Positions 7,933 through 17,923 of a stretch of 22,768 bases of DNA are shown one piece after another. The first letter of the stretch is position 1, and each line of letters starts with the position of its first letter. The position numbers and the translations under genes were made by a program. The stretch comes from Zygnema cylindricum (Eukaryota > Streptophyta > Zygnematophyceae > Zygnematales > Zygnemataceae), in contig JBBHKE010003137.1 in assembly GCA_037447655.1 (NCBI GenBank), positions 1 through 22,768 of the forward strand. The letters run 5' to 3'. The notes under the pieces were generated by a model. The model had not been told where the DNA came from. It saw only the letters and a program-made list of their open reading frames with translations, and did not search any database.

Positions 7933-8344
7933 TAGCCGCGGGCGTCCGGACACCGGTACTTTTTTGTCTGGAGCTACAATATTGTCCGCTTATTCCGTTC
8001 AGCGTATCTTAAAGTTTGACCTTCCAGATTTTTTGGATTTTCCTGTTCGATTGGGGCTCGTAAAGCTCCGTAGGAAAAGTAAATGCCAAACAAAAAGGAT
8101 AAAAACTTCGGGAAGTACAGTACAGAAATAAATGTAGTTTTTTCTTTTACCCCTGCTTTGCGCGAACAATTTGTTTTACGGGATCAACTCTTGGATTTGG
8201 CGAATCAATTTTCTGTTTTGGAGACAAAAAAGTTTCTCACAACAATTTGTCGGGCAGTATTAATGCATTTTGCTTTTTTTTTTAGTTTCCTCAAATACGC
8301 GCGTGACAGACTGAATTGAAAGGTCCGCCTGATTCCCGCGGCTA
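7933..8344. mobile_element. Possible TIR element (about 412 bp), class unknown
   Basis: TAGCCGCGGG at 7933-7942 is mirrored by CCCGCGGCTA at 8335-8344, and weaker complementarity (GGAC...ACC against GGTCCGCC) continues inward. The two short ORFs inside (67 and 78 codons) show no transposase features. No target duplication beyond TA is convincing. The GC-rich ends in AT-rich DNA are what make it stand out. Chance is not excluded. Confidence 0.35.
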
Positions 8345-8376
8345 CCCAATCATTGAGCTTTTGGAGCTCTACAGTA

Positions 8377-8593
8377 CACCGTGTATCGCTATTAGGGTTA
8401 ATGTTTTTTTTCGTCTCTTTAAACATCTTTTCTCCGTACAAGCATGCCGGATTTTAGATTTAAGGTTGCGATTGAAAGATAAGATTCTCAGCTTCCGATT
8501 TGACGGTCTCAAATCTGAAATCGGACAAGTGTGTACGAAGAAAAATTGTTTTAAGTGGTGAAAAAACATTAACACTAATAGCGATACACGGTG
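8377..8593. mobile_element. Fold-back MITE with TA target duplication
   Basis: Terminal inverted repeats start CACCGTGTATCGCTATTAG and agree over about 32 bp with one mismatch. Complementarity continues in diverged form to near the centre, so the 217-bp element can fold almost completely back on itself. It is flanked by TA at 8375-8376 and 8594-8595, as expected for Tc1/mariner (Stowaway-like) elements. It has no coding capacity. Relatives lie at 17430-17923, 20334-20546 and 21882-22020. Confidence 0.85.
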
Positions 8594-8595
8594 TA

Positions 8596-11310
8596 CTTTT
8601 GCGTGTCGTAGTTTTTTGGCAAAACGAGCTTTTTCTTGACCCGCAAATTGGTCCAATGGAACGCAATCTTTCGTGAAACCCTAGGACGGACGTCATTCCT
8701 TTGATCCTATCTAGGAATGGGCCAATGAGGTGTCGGCAGTCCGGATCGCCGCGTCTACGCGATTTTATGCCCATGTGGTCAGCGATACTACCATTATTAG
8801 CCGCTTTATTCCCCATCCGTCCGATCATTTATTCGACGGTCGTAAACTGTTATTCTATTCTCTGACATGTGTTGGTACATTCTGACATGTGTTCATGTGC
8901 CTTTATTTTTTGTCAAGTTTCGTTTTGATTTTGTTTTTTTGGAGAAAAACCAGAAACTTCCGTCGATAGCGTCGCAATGACGCGGTTCCTTAGCGGTCCG
9001 ATTAAAATCCGACGACCAGAGATTCCGTTCATCTTGCCCTAAGTCGCTGAGAACATGTGCGCGCGCACGTGCTATTTGTCAACTTCCGCTGGTTGTTTTT
9101 TTCGAAAAAAACATTTTTTGTAAGTTCCACCCGTAGAGTGAACAGTCGTCGAGATATTTTCTTGCTACAGTTTCTGGTAGACGACAATCGGAATATTTAA
9201 TAGAATTCACTTATGGTTTACAAATTGGAACCTGGGAAAAAGACAAAACTTCCCGGTTCAAAGTACAGCAAATAATAACTCTCAACCAGTATTTTTGCGA
9301 CAACTCCCATTGGACTAAAAGTTTGGCTCATGTCACGCTCTCGATTTCAGCGATTACCACTTTCTAAGGCTAAAAGACCCACTAATAAAGAGCCGCGTGG
9401 CAACATCAAATAAATAAGAAAAAATTCGAGAACTACAAAAATATTCGAAATTGCTATTTTTTTACGGTTATTTTAAGCGTTTCAGATTTTTCTAGGGGAT
9501 CGAATCCCGAATTGGGCTAATCGTTATCCTTTTTGCTACTGCTAAGAAATGGTTTTCAACTTTTCACGGGCAGATTATTCTCTTTCATGTATTTTTTTAT
9601 TCTGCCCGTAGATACACGCGTAAAAAAATTGACATGCCGAACTTGATTTCTCCGGCTATTCTAGAAGTCACTTTTGCTAATCGAGCGTGAAACTGGCCCC
9701 CGACTTTTGGTCCGAAAAGTACTCTGATAGGGCTAACGCCCGTAGAATATCTTCACTTTTAATCAGAAGAAGTACTCTGATTTCTGCAACAGTTAATTTA
9801 CTTCCTTTTGGAAATATGGTGGTGTATTTATTCTTACATAACAGCTTCGCACTTTTCTTGCAGACGGTGCCGACAAGGATTTGGCAATTTGAGATTCTGA
9901 TTTGTTTCTTGCGCATCATTTGATGCTGAAACGATTGCCAGCTGCACGTGACAATATTGTTACTCTGGCCGACAAGGCCTGCCAACTTTGTCGCCATTGG
10001 CGAAAGTGGTCCCATTTCGTCTGAAAAGGTCCGCCAGATGTGGCCGATTATTGACGCTGGATGCGCTGTGAGGTATCGCTGTCGAAAAGCAAATGTACGG
10101 CAGATTCGGTTTCTCCACGTGGCAGAAGTTCGGCAGTCGCGCGGGGGTACGCGAAGCGTCGAGAACAGTCAACGTAAGGAGTAAAATCGAAGCTGTGGCC
10201 AAAAAATGTCTGACAAACAACAGCTGTCCTTTTATTTTTCCACGGAGGATCTCAGGTCATTCCTCAGAAATTTTTTGACGGTCAGTATGGCTAAAATATG
10301 TTGTTTGACAATTCTTAGCCAATATAATGGCGACAAAAGATTTGACGGTCAGAAATGGGCTAAAAAAAGATGTCATTGTCGACCCATGTGAGTCTGACTG
10401 ATACGTCATCTGGGATCTCAGAACAAAAAAAAAGAAAAGCAAAAACATTTCCTTAGTAATGTAATGGACAAACGATAATGTCAAGAGTCTCAAAAAACGT
10501 CAAAACTCCCTCATGATCGAGCAACCGACGATCTGTAGCCAATCGCCACTTTCCGATCAGGCTGAATCTTAAAAATTATGTATTTTATTTTCCAGCTGCC
10601 CGGAAATTACCAAGTACGACTTATCTTGCCTCCAAAAGTCTCCGCGTCCACTCTGAGGCTAATTATCCGTACGCTATACCGGGCAATACGGACCAATAAT
10701 TGGAGCAATCGTACTGACAGCTTGACAATTCGTACATATTCTTGTACAAACTGCGCTACGTGTATTCACCCTTCTAGTGAATACCGTACAGACTCCAAAA
10801 AATACAAAAATATCTTTGCCACTAAATTTTCGGACCACGTTTGGTCAAAACCGTATACAAAAAACATATAAATGTTTCTCCCCTGCCCGTATTTTTTCTC
10901 AGCCACTCATCGTATCCGATCACCTCTTCCAAACGTTTCGTCTTCCCCTCAACAGTCGTCAAACCTCAAATATTTCACTCTACCTGCCCGAATATCCTGC
11001 CAATCGCGCCTCAAAAAACATTTTCCCGTAACGTTTGAACCTTTCGAAAAATTCAAAAGTTCAAAATTCCCATCGGCCAACTACACACCACAAATCATCC
11101 ATTCGTACCATCTTTCAAACCACGAACGTTTTTTTGACTGCCCTGCCCGAAAAAATTGCTCAAACTTTGAGCTTGTTCGTGAAGCAATACCAAAAGTCCA
11201 AAACTGAATCGTACTTTTCTAGAAAGTTGCCGGACTCGTACGGAACACTTTTAGGGTTTGGAGTTCTGCAGTTGCCTGCAGGTTTTGGAACTTGGCAGGC
11301 GCTGCAGATT
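8596..11310. other. Long intergenic stretch upstream of the SMR gene
   Basis: No gene supported; all ORFs are short, overlapping and featureless. Local items: an imperfect 20-bp tandem pair with TTCTGACATGTG words at about 8859-8898; a perfect alternating GTGCGCGCGCAC palindrome at 9057-9068; AGTACTCTGAT twice (about 9719 and 9772); and a partial tandem repeat starting GACGGTCAG at about 10277 and 10342. GTAC and GCCCG words recur between 10570 and 11240. Distal regulatory sequence of the SMR gene would lie at the right end. Confidence 0.5.
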
Positions 11311-11315
11311 GTTGT

Positions 11316-11326
11316 CTACAAATAGC
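11316..11326 (+). promoter_or_regulatory. TATA-like element of the SMR gene
   Basis: CTACAAATAGC closely resembles the plant TATA consensus CTATAAATA. It lies about 40 bp before the first leader repeat, which would put transcription start near 11345-11360. No other good TATA match lies between here and the ATG. Inferred from motif and position only. Confidence 0.35.
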
Positions 11327-11344
11327 AGAAACCAGCAGAAGAAA

Positions 11345-12031
11345 AGTCAGTTTTTGCAGATTCTCAGTCTCTGAAGCAGTCTTAAAGAGCGATAAGATAA
11401 GATCAGGAGAGAGTGATAAAAGAGGAGAGAGAGGAGAGAGAGGAGAGAGAGGAGAGAGGAGAGAGGAGAGAGAGGAGAGAGGAGAGAGAGGAGAGGAGAG
11501 AGAGGAGAGAAGAGAGAGAGAGTCTCTAAAGCAGTCTTAAAGAGTGATAAGATAAGATCAGGAGAGTGAGTGATAAAAGAGGAGAGAGAGGAGAGAGGAG
11601 AGAGAGGAGAGAGGAGAGAGGAGAGAGGAGAGAGAGGAGAGAGAGGAGAGAGAGGAGAGGAGAGAGAGGAGAGAGAGAGAGGAGAGAGAGGAGAGAGAGG
11701 AGAGAGAGAGGAGAGAGAGGAGAGAGGGGAGAGAGGAGAGAGAGAGAGGAGAGAGACGAGAGAGGAGAGAGAGAGGAGAGAGGAGAGAGAGGAGAGAGAG
11801 GAGAGAGAGAGAGAGAGTCTCTAAAGCAGTCTTAAAGAGTGATAAGATAAGATCATAAAAGCACATAGAAGAGAGAGAAAAGAGATTCTTAAAGACTAAT
11901 AGGAGTGAAGAAAAGCAGAGAGAAGAGAGAGAAAAGAGATTTTTAAGATTAAATAGTGCTAGTAAAGGAAATATATTCTTCTTTACTGTCGTTTTTTTCT
12001 GTCTCCTCTGTCTCAGAAAGTGAGTCTTATT
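11345..12031 (+). promoter_or_regulatory. GA-repeat 5' leader of the SMR gene
   Basis: A 40-bp block beginning AGTCTCTAAAGCAGTC occurs three times (11366-11405, 11521-11560, 11816-11855), each of the first two followed by long (GAGAGAGG)n tracts (about 11419-11520 and 11577-11815). A further 50-bp tandem pair (ATAGAAGAGAGAGAAAAG type) follows at about 11862-11950. GAGA tracts in plant leaders and promoters are known binding sites for BPC/GAGA-binding proteins. A strong pyrimidine-CAG at 12016, 16 bases before the ATG, and GTGAGT at 11566 could mark a 5' UTR intron removing most of the repeat. Confidence 0.5.
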
Positions 12032-13754
12032 ATGGATTTCAGTACCATGAATAGAATGGAGGATGTGGTAATGAGAGAGAGAAAAGGTTTACAATCTGAA
12101 TTTTGTGTTCTTCAAAAAAGTGGAAACATAAAAAGTGGAAATATGGAAAGTGAAAATGAAGGAGAATTTGTTCCTCTCCTTTTGAGGTGTTCAGGAAATG
12201 AAGATTCTTCTCTGGACCAGGAGTCCTCGGAAGAGAGACCTCTAGATACCTGTGACGTGGATAGCCAGGTTAGAGCTCTTTTTTTCTGTCTCCTGTTTTG
12301 TCTTTTTCCTCGCCTCTGTCCCTCTCCCCTTGTCCTTCTCCCGCGTTGTCCCTCTTGCCCCTCCCTCCCTGTTTTCTCCCCGTGTTTTTCCTCACCCCTC
12401 TTTCCCTCTGCCTCCCTCTCTCCCTCCCTGTCCAAAGATATTATTTTCCTCTCTTCTCCTTCCATCTTTCTTCTCCTTTCTCTTATTTTTGCTTTCATCT
12501 CCTTCTCCTCTCTCTCCTTCTTTCCCCTCTCTCCCCTCTCTCCCCTCCCTCCCTTTCCTCCCCTTCCTCCCTTTCCTCCCCTTTCCTCCCCTTTCCTCCC
12601 CTTTCCTCCCCTTTCTCCCCTTTCTCCCCTCCCTCCCCTTCCTCCCCTTCCTCCCCTCCCTCCCCTCCCTCCTCTCCCTCCCCTCCCTTCCCTTATCTCA
12701 ACTTTTTCCTTCTGTTTCTCTCCTTGTCCTGTTTTTGCAGAATCCCACTCCCTTCTTCTCCCCCCCCCCTGGCTGTTCAAATGGCTACAATTCTGAGGCT
12801 GTACGGCCTTCTCGGAGACTCAGCAAAGGGAGGAGATTGGAGCCGTACTGTTTGGAGCCCGAGCCAAGGACTCCCACTACAGACAAAATTGGTGTGACAA
12901 TGTCCCATTTTACTACTGTGGGAGAAGGAGAGTTGTCGCCTGCGGTCAGAGCTGGTGAGGTTTTGTTCCTTTTTTGTCTTCTTCTTTGTTTTTGTTTTTT
13001 TTGTTCTTTTGACTTTTGTGTTTTTAATGTTTTTGGTTTTTTGTTTTTGGTAGCTGTTTTTTTTGCTTGGTTGTTTATTTTTTCCTTTTTTCAATTTCGG
13101 TTTTTCTTTATCGTGGGAACGTGGTTATTGGGTTTGGTGATCTGTTGTTTTTTTTATAAGCTTTGAGTTGGTAGTCTGTTTGTAATTTGGTGATGGAAAA
13201 TGAAAATAACTATTTTGTCTTTTGATTGTTATTTGTGTTTTAAAATGAAAATTAACTTTTTTGGGTGTCTTTTGATTGTTATCTTTTATCTGTTTATGTG
13301 GGACAGCTGACTATCCCATGGTTGTTTTGGATTTATTTAAGTTTGTTTGTTATGGTTTCTGTTTTTTCTTGATATTTGATTGGTTACAGTTAAAGAAACA
13401 AGATGATTGTATTCATAGGATGTGAATATTGGCTCTGTTTCGTCTTCATTTGGTTCTTTTCAGTTGGACACAGGAACATATGTAACCAAATGGATACGAA
13501 ATATTGATTCTGTTTTGTCTTTTCTGTTTCGTTCTTTTTTTATGTTTACAGTTGACCAAGAAGATTCGATATCGATGGTTTGCCAAACGCCAGCTGGACG
13601 AGAGTATCGGATTCCTCCGGTTCTTGTTTGTCCCGGAGCTCCTCGGAAGCGACAGGTGGCGAGAAGATTGAGGATGTCGGAGACCGTCAGGAATCTTTTG
13701 AGACCGTTGGATTTTGAATCTTGTCTCACTATTGAACCGCTTCGAGTGCAGTGA
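12032..13754 (+). CDS. SIAMESE-related (SMR-type) cyclin-dependent kinase inhibitor
   Basis: Three exons: 12032-12268 (79 codons, phase 0), 12741-12954 (71 codons plus one base) and 12552+1000, i.e. 13552-13754, joined as phase 0 then phase 1, giving 217 aa. Donors are CAG|GTTAGA and CTG|GTGAGG; acceptors are TTTGCAG and TTTACAG. Exon 3 carries the family signature: Cys161-x-Thr-Pro-x-Gly-x-Glu-x-Arg-Ile-Pro172, then Cys177-Pro-x-Ala-Pro-Arg-Lys-Arg184 and a basic region, ending with an LLRPLDFESC stretch that loosely recalls the family's C-terminal motif. SMR proteins bind CDK-cyclin complexes in the nucleus and restrain division, often promoting endoreduplication. Exon 1 (acidic/Ser-rich) and exon 2 (Pro- and Arg-rich) are not recognised. 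At 217 aa with two introns it is longer than typical compact, intron-poor angiosperm SMRs, suggesting an earlier-diverging plant or an unusual family member. The ATG at 12032 is the first in frame after the leader; one at 12047 is possible. Confidence 0.75.
12269..12740 (+). other. Intron 1 of the SMR gene, almost pure pyrimidine
   Basis: 472 bases from GTTAGA to TTTTTGCAG. From about 12290 to 12735 nearly every base is C or T, with the densest TCCCCTTTCC/CTCCC repeats at about 12520-12690. All three forward frames stay partly open through it and would read as Pro/Leu/Ser/Phe low-complexity protein if retained. The upstream leader is the complementary type of tract (G and A only). Confidence 0.7.
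12955..13551 (+). other. Intron 2 of the SMR gene, T-rich
   Basis: 597 bases, GTGAGG to TTTACAG, rich in T and TTTTG words as expected for plant introns. It contains a tandem pair of about 47-bp units (AAAATGAAAAT...TTTTGATTGTTAT at 13196-13232 and 13242-13282). A decoy acceptor CTTTTCAG lies at about 13455-13462; using it would bring an in-frame stop within about 15 codons. Confidence 0.7.
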
Positions 13755-14515
13755 AGAAGCTACTATATGGAGCTTTTTCGCTCCGTTATATGCTACTGTT
13801 TCTATGTTTCTATCTGCTTTTCCTGGAGATATTTCTTCATTGCTCGGATATACATTACTATTTCTATGTTTTTTTCTATGTTTCGCGGATGTTCTTTTTC
13901 ATTGCCGAAGGCGGTGGAAAGTTGGAAGTTGCGTTTTTTTTCTGAAAGGTTTCCTTTTGGTTGAGATAAGTTGTTGAGATTGATAGTCTTTTTTTTATTT
14001 TTTTTTCTGGGAAAAGAGTAAAAATGAAGTAAAAAACTTTTAAAGGTTTTGACTGATGGTGGAGAGAGATACGCAAGTAACAATGATGAGTTGTTAGTTT
14101 GCTGTCTTTCAGGTTTTTAAGTTCTGGTCTAGTAAATATCTGAGGTTAGTTCTGAGTTTTTTTTTTTTTTTTTTGTGACATAGTGAAGAGGATTGATGAA
14201 AGGTAGATATTGTGAATTTGATGGTGTGTAAATAGTGTAAATTGTACCTCTTGTAACTTTGTAGGGAAAAGTTGTAGATTGTTTTGTGCGAAAGGGGTGA
14301 GATTAGTTTTTAGTTCAATTGAGGATGATCCATTCAATCAATCAAAATGATTGGCTAAAAAGCCTTCAATCCATTTGTCTTGATTTTAAAACACAAACAT
14401 TTTTTTCTGAAATATTTTTATCTTTTTTGTTTGGTTTCTGTGTTTTTCATTTATCCAGAGACTACCTTCAGCATTTTTCTTCCCTTGCCAGTTGTGTTTT
14501 TGTGTATTTTTGTTT
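13755..14515 (+). other. SMR gene 3' flank and probable 3' UTR
   Basis: T-rich sequence after the stop codon. No AATAAA lies nearby. TTGTAACTTTGTA near 14250 is a plausible plant far-upstream polyadenylation element, but the cleavage site cannot be placed. A poly-T run lies at 14157-14174. The ORFs here are shadows of the T-rich composition. Confidence 0.4.
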
Positions 14516-14555
14516 TTTTTTTTGCATTTTTTGCATTTTTTGCATTTTTTGCATC
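14516..14555. repeat. (TTTTTTGCA)n tandem repeat
   Basis: Four near-perfect 9-10 bp units TTTTTTGCA. Confidence 0.9.
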
Positions 14556-14640
14556 CACCTTCACTATTATATGTACTTTTTTAGTATTTCCGTACCGTGA
14601 ATCAATATGGGTGAGTATTGTCGGCACATACTATGTCACT

Positions 14641-14668
14641 AAAAAACCCTAAAAAACCCTAAAAAAAC
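14641..14668. repeat. Telomere-like (telobox) motif pair
   Basis: AAACCCTA occurs twice, 10 bases apart, inside A-rich sequence. AAACCCT is the common plant telomere unit and, as a telobox, a cis-element in many plant growth genes. The pair is too short for a true interstitial telomere, and no gene begins beside it. Confidence 0.5.
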
Positions 14669-15303
14669 ATTTACTTTTTGTCTCTGGTAACTGATTATTC
14701 TGTCTGGTTTACGGTTCCCTGTGACTATGTTTTGTACTTTCAGTTGGAACAGTAGTTTTGGGAAAGTAACAGTTCTTAAGTTCATCTGCTCTGTTGTTGA
14801 ATATGACATTTTCTGCAAAGTAAAGAAAGAAATCATTTATAAATTTATAATGAAAAAAATATGTTATATATTTAAAAAATATATTATGCTTTGTTGCTTT
14901 TGGTGGTAACAAAAAGGCTTTAACTTCTATGTCTTTCATTACTTGGAATAATAGAAGTTGGTGTCCGTACAGATACAGTACGGTGCACCGTACGGAAATA
15001 AGAAAATGCTCTGACATTCCAGCCTCTTCTATCATTATTAAAAAATATGATAGCAAAATATCTATCCAAGTAACTTTAGGTTGTACGGATACTTTTGGTC
15101 GTACAGATAAACATATGAAGCAGAGACTTTTTTTTTTTTTTTTTTTTAATTGATGTGTATGACTTTTGTCAAGAAAGCACGATGAAGAAAACCATCTGAA
15201 ACCTATCCATACACAAATAAAAAATAAATAAAAAAATGGAAAAAAGTGCAAAAAGAAATTAATCACACGAGGAAAAGGAATGAATCAAGGAATGGAATGG
15301 ATT
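14669..15303. other. Intergenic, no gene recognised
   Basis: No supported gene. It contains a perfect 16-bp palindrome GTACGGTGCACCGTAC at 14978-14993 and a poly-T run at 15128-15147. The 185-codon minus-strand ORF at 14709-15266 is Phe/Lys-rich with a homopolymer-encoded Lys run and no domain. Confidence 0.45.
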
Positions 15304-15361
15304 CCAGGGGAGGGAGGGAGGAGGGAGGGAGGGAGGGAGGGAGAGGGAGGGAGGGGGAGGG
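15304..15361. repeat. (GGGA)n purine minisatellite
   Basis: Repeated GGGAGGGAGG units; only G and A over about 58 bases. G-runs of three or more are spaced closely enough for a G-quadruplex on the plus strand. Confidence 0.85.
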
Positions 15362-15635
15362 GACACACCGGTCGTGGAGGAGGAAAATGGAAGAGAATGG
15401 AGGACGAATGGAATGGAGACCATGGGGGGAAGATGGACAAGGACATGAATGGAAGAAAAACTAATGGATGAATAATAGAATAATCAAGAAACCACCGGAA
15501 GGGAATAAAACATGCCTCCTCTAAAATAGATATAAAATAGATAGAGGGAATTTGTGCGTTCGATGGAGAGACTATCTTCTACCACCACATGGTCTTACCA
15601 AAAGATGTGAACGCGCGGTAAATAGGACTTTGAGA

Positions 15636-15636
<1 letters not shown>

Positions 15637-15701
<65 letters not shown>
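15637..15701. repeat. (TA)n microsatellite
   Basis: About 32 uninterrupted TA dinucleotides, a self-complementary tract able to extrude as a hairpin and prone to length error. Confidence 0.95.
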
Positions 15702-15702
<1 letters not shown>

Positions 15703-17429
15703 GACGATATGGGGCAATGGGATGGGCACGTGCTTTCGATAGCCAAGGAGTACAAAGTCTAGTTGTCAACCTTCATTTCCTTTTTTTTCTTTTTTTGTAC
15801 CACAATCCTTTGATTTTGTAGGTCAAAGGGGTGTTATCCTCCTTGGGGATACATGACCACGAAGTACGTTTCTGGGTGAAATAAGACGGCTGGGGGACAA
15901 TCTACAAAATAAATCTAAAAAAAGCTACAGTCGTGAAGCCTAAGATTCCTTTCCTTGGCAGTCAAGGGTTTACAACCAATCAGGCAACAGAACAACCTTG
16001 GTATTTACATCGATATAATGGTATTTATGTTCACAAAATTGACGGTAATAGTCTAGGTGATTTATACGGAAGACGGAAGAGACAAAATATAACTTCTACG
16101 TTTTTATAATAATTGGTCATTCCTCGAGTAGTTGCGTCTCGCCTCGGTCGAAACAGAATAAATTAAATGATAAAGGTGAATGAGAACCAAATAAATGTTA
16201 CTTCTTGTCATCTCAAGGGGTTAAGAGGATGAGCCTTATATGCATTTTAAATATGCAATAAAGTTAGTGTTGTGTATGAGGCTGCCAATTTTTGCCAATT
16301 TTCGTCGAGAAGACACAACGAAGATTTTTAATATACGAGGAGTGTGAAGATGAATGACACGATGTGTGCGTGACGCATAAATGGAAAAGTAGAGCGGGTG
16401 TTAATAGCTACCCATTTCATCAGAACTGTGAAATGGGGGAATGGGGGCAATGGCTAAAAGATTAGTGATGTTGAGTTTCTAAGTTGGGGTCACTTTAGAG
16501 AGGGTGATCGGGCGAGTTAAACGGACATTAACAGTAGAGTGTGCAAAGCATACAAAAGTTAAAAATTTGAATTGCCTAATGCAATGGTTCAAGAATTACC
16601 TAGAAAGAAAGTTGAAGTTTTGATAGAAAGATATGAGGAACGATAGTTGGTGTGCATGAAACTTTGAGGGAGGGTCGAATAGATGAACGGCCTTTCCTTG
16701 ATTGGACATAGATGGAGAGAAATGGAGGTCTCGTGAAAAATCATCCGTGAACGCGTAAGTATATATTTGAGCGTTCAATTAAAATATCTCTAACGATAGT
16801 AGATAATGTCAAAATCGTTATGGTGTTTTAGGGGTTCTTTTTGCAAAAAAAAATTTGCGTGCTCATTTGAGACCTAAGTAACAAGGTAGCTTGTCAAATT
16901 TAAAGCCTTTTGCTTGGTCTCTTTGAATCAATATGTTGGTAGACTTGGCTAGTTAAATGCGTGAAGGTTAGTCTTTAGTTGTCACTTCAACCAATGATAG
17001 CGTAAGCAAAAGAGATTTTCGAAGAGCTTGAGATAGCTTATCAAAAAGCTTAGGGTAAGGCCTATGCATATAAATTTACACACTATATGGAGTGAGTAAG
17101 TTTTCAGGGCTCAGGTATGGCTTAATAATTTAATCCCGGGAAGTATGCCCGTCTGTTGATGTACCGAAAATGCCAAGAAATAATATTAGTATTATTGGTT
17201 TAGCGAATATGACATGTGGATGGGCGTCATTAATTAGAATGATTTCGAGCTTGTACTGGCTCGAATTTTTTAGTACGGCCGCTAATTTTTTAAGCATGAA
17301 ATCATAAATCTCGCAAACGTATTCCAATCTTTGTTGCCAAGTTGCGAGCATTTGGTGAGCTGACGCGTTTAGAAATAATTGCAGCCAAGTGATGCCAACA
17401 AATGAGCGGAGACCGTTTTTACTACAGTG
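15702..17429. other. Intergenic, no gene recognised
   Basis: I see no gene, RNA gene or bounded element here. Short ORFs, including a 100-codon minus-strand frame at 17130-17432, lack recognisable motifs. Only weak words recur, such as TTTGCCAATTTT near 16290. Confidence 0.4.
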
Positions 17430-17923
17430 CACGGTGAAATAATTAGTGTTATTAACTCTATTTTGGGTTCAAAGGCCTAACGCCAACAAAATATTAACGC
17501 TAATTTATACATCTACACTTATTTGGATACCCATTCCCATAGTGTAACCGCTATTGGTTGTGTTCACATAGTCGCCGTTTGAACATGTGAGAAGAGGATC
17601 GCCTGATTTTCTCCTGTCTTTATTACTAAAAATCAAATTTGAGGGCGCTTTCCCATGGCAACGCCAGTCACTTTCCCGTCCCGACGTCATTATCTAACAC
17701 TTTTTTTGTAGGTTTGTACATAAAAACAAGCAATTTTAGCACGGATTGACAAATTTTGCCTACATTTTTTAAAAATTCTTAGATTAGAGTCATGGCGCTA
17801 ATTAAGCGGTACCTATATTAGCGTAAAGAAAAAAAATAGAATTATTAATTGTATTTTAGGTTGGAGGGTCAAAATTTGGGAGTGCCGAGTAAGTGTTATC
17901 AACACTGATAGCGATTCGCGGTG
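17430..17923. mobile_element. Larger member of the CACCGTG MITE family
   Basis: The left end CACGGTGAAATAATTAGTG and the reverse-complemented right end CACCGCGAATCGCTATCAG align with the TIR of the 8377-8593 MITE. Length 494 bp, no coding capacity. Flanks are CAGTG on both sides (17425-17429, 17924-17928); the expected TA duplication may have decayed to TG and CA. The right-end interior resembles 21882-22020. Confidence 0.65.

Noticed and set aside
9496-9508. GGGATCGAATCCC resembling a Pol III B box
   Set aside because: No matching A box at correct spacing on either strand; it is a self-complementary word, so the resemblance is probably accidental.
11419-11815. CRISPR-like repeat array
   Set aside because: The repeats are GA microsatellite without unique spacers and the DNA is eukaryotic.
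11566-11835. Forward and reverse ORFs of Arg-Glu-Gly or Leu-Ser repeats
   Set aside because: Translation of the GA microsatellite; all frames are open because the repeat lacks stop codons.
12112-12780. 222-codon minus-strand ORF rich in Arg, Gly, Glu
   Set aside because: Antisense shadow of the same pyrimidine tract; composition explains its openness.
12020-12796. 258-codon forward ORF with long Pro/Leu/Ser runs
   Set aside because: Its 5' part is SMR exon 1; the rest reads through the pyrimidine intron, a low-complexity product of C/T repeats. Good donor and acceptor sites remove it.
13455-13462. Alternative acceptor CTTTTCAG in SMR intron 2
   Set aside because: Using it leads to a stop within about 15 codons and loses the SMR motif; the acceptor ending at 13551 keeps the frame.
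14641-14668. Interstitial telomere
   Set aside because: Only two AAACCCTA units in A-rich sequence; too short for a telomere remnant, so noted only as a telobox pair.
14709-15266. 185-codon minus-strand ORF
   Set aside because: Phe/Lys-rich with a homopolymer-derived Lys run, no domain, no promoter or splice support; probably chance in AT-rich DNA.
15572-15769. ORF with an Ile-Tyr run
   Set aside because: Translation of the (TA)n microsatellite.
17130-17432. 100-codon minus-strand ORF that could be a transposase relic
   Set aside because: No motif of a known transposase is recognisable and it begins at a non-ATG codon at the MITE edge.
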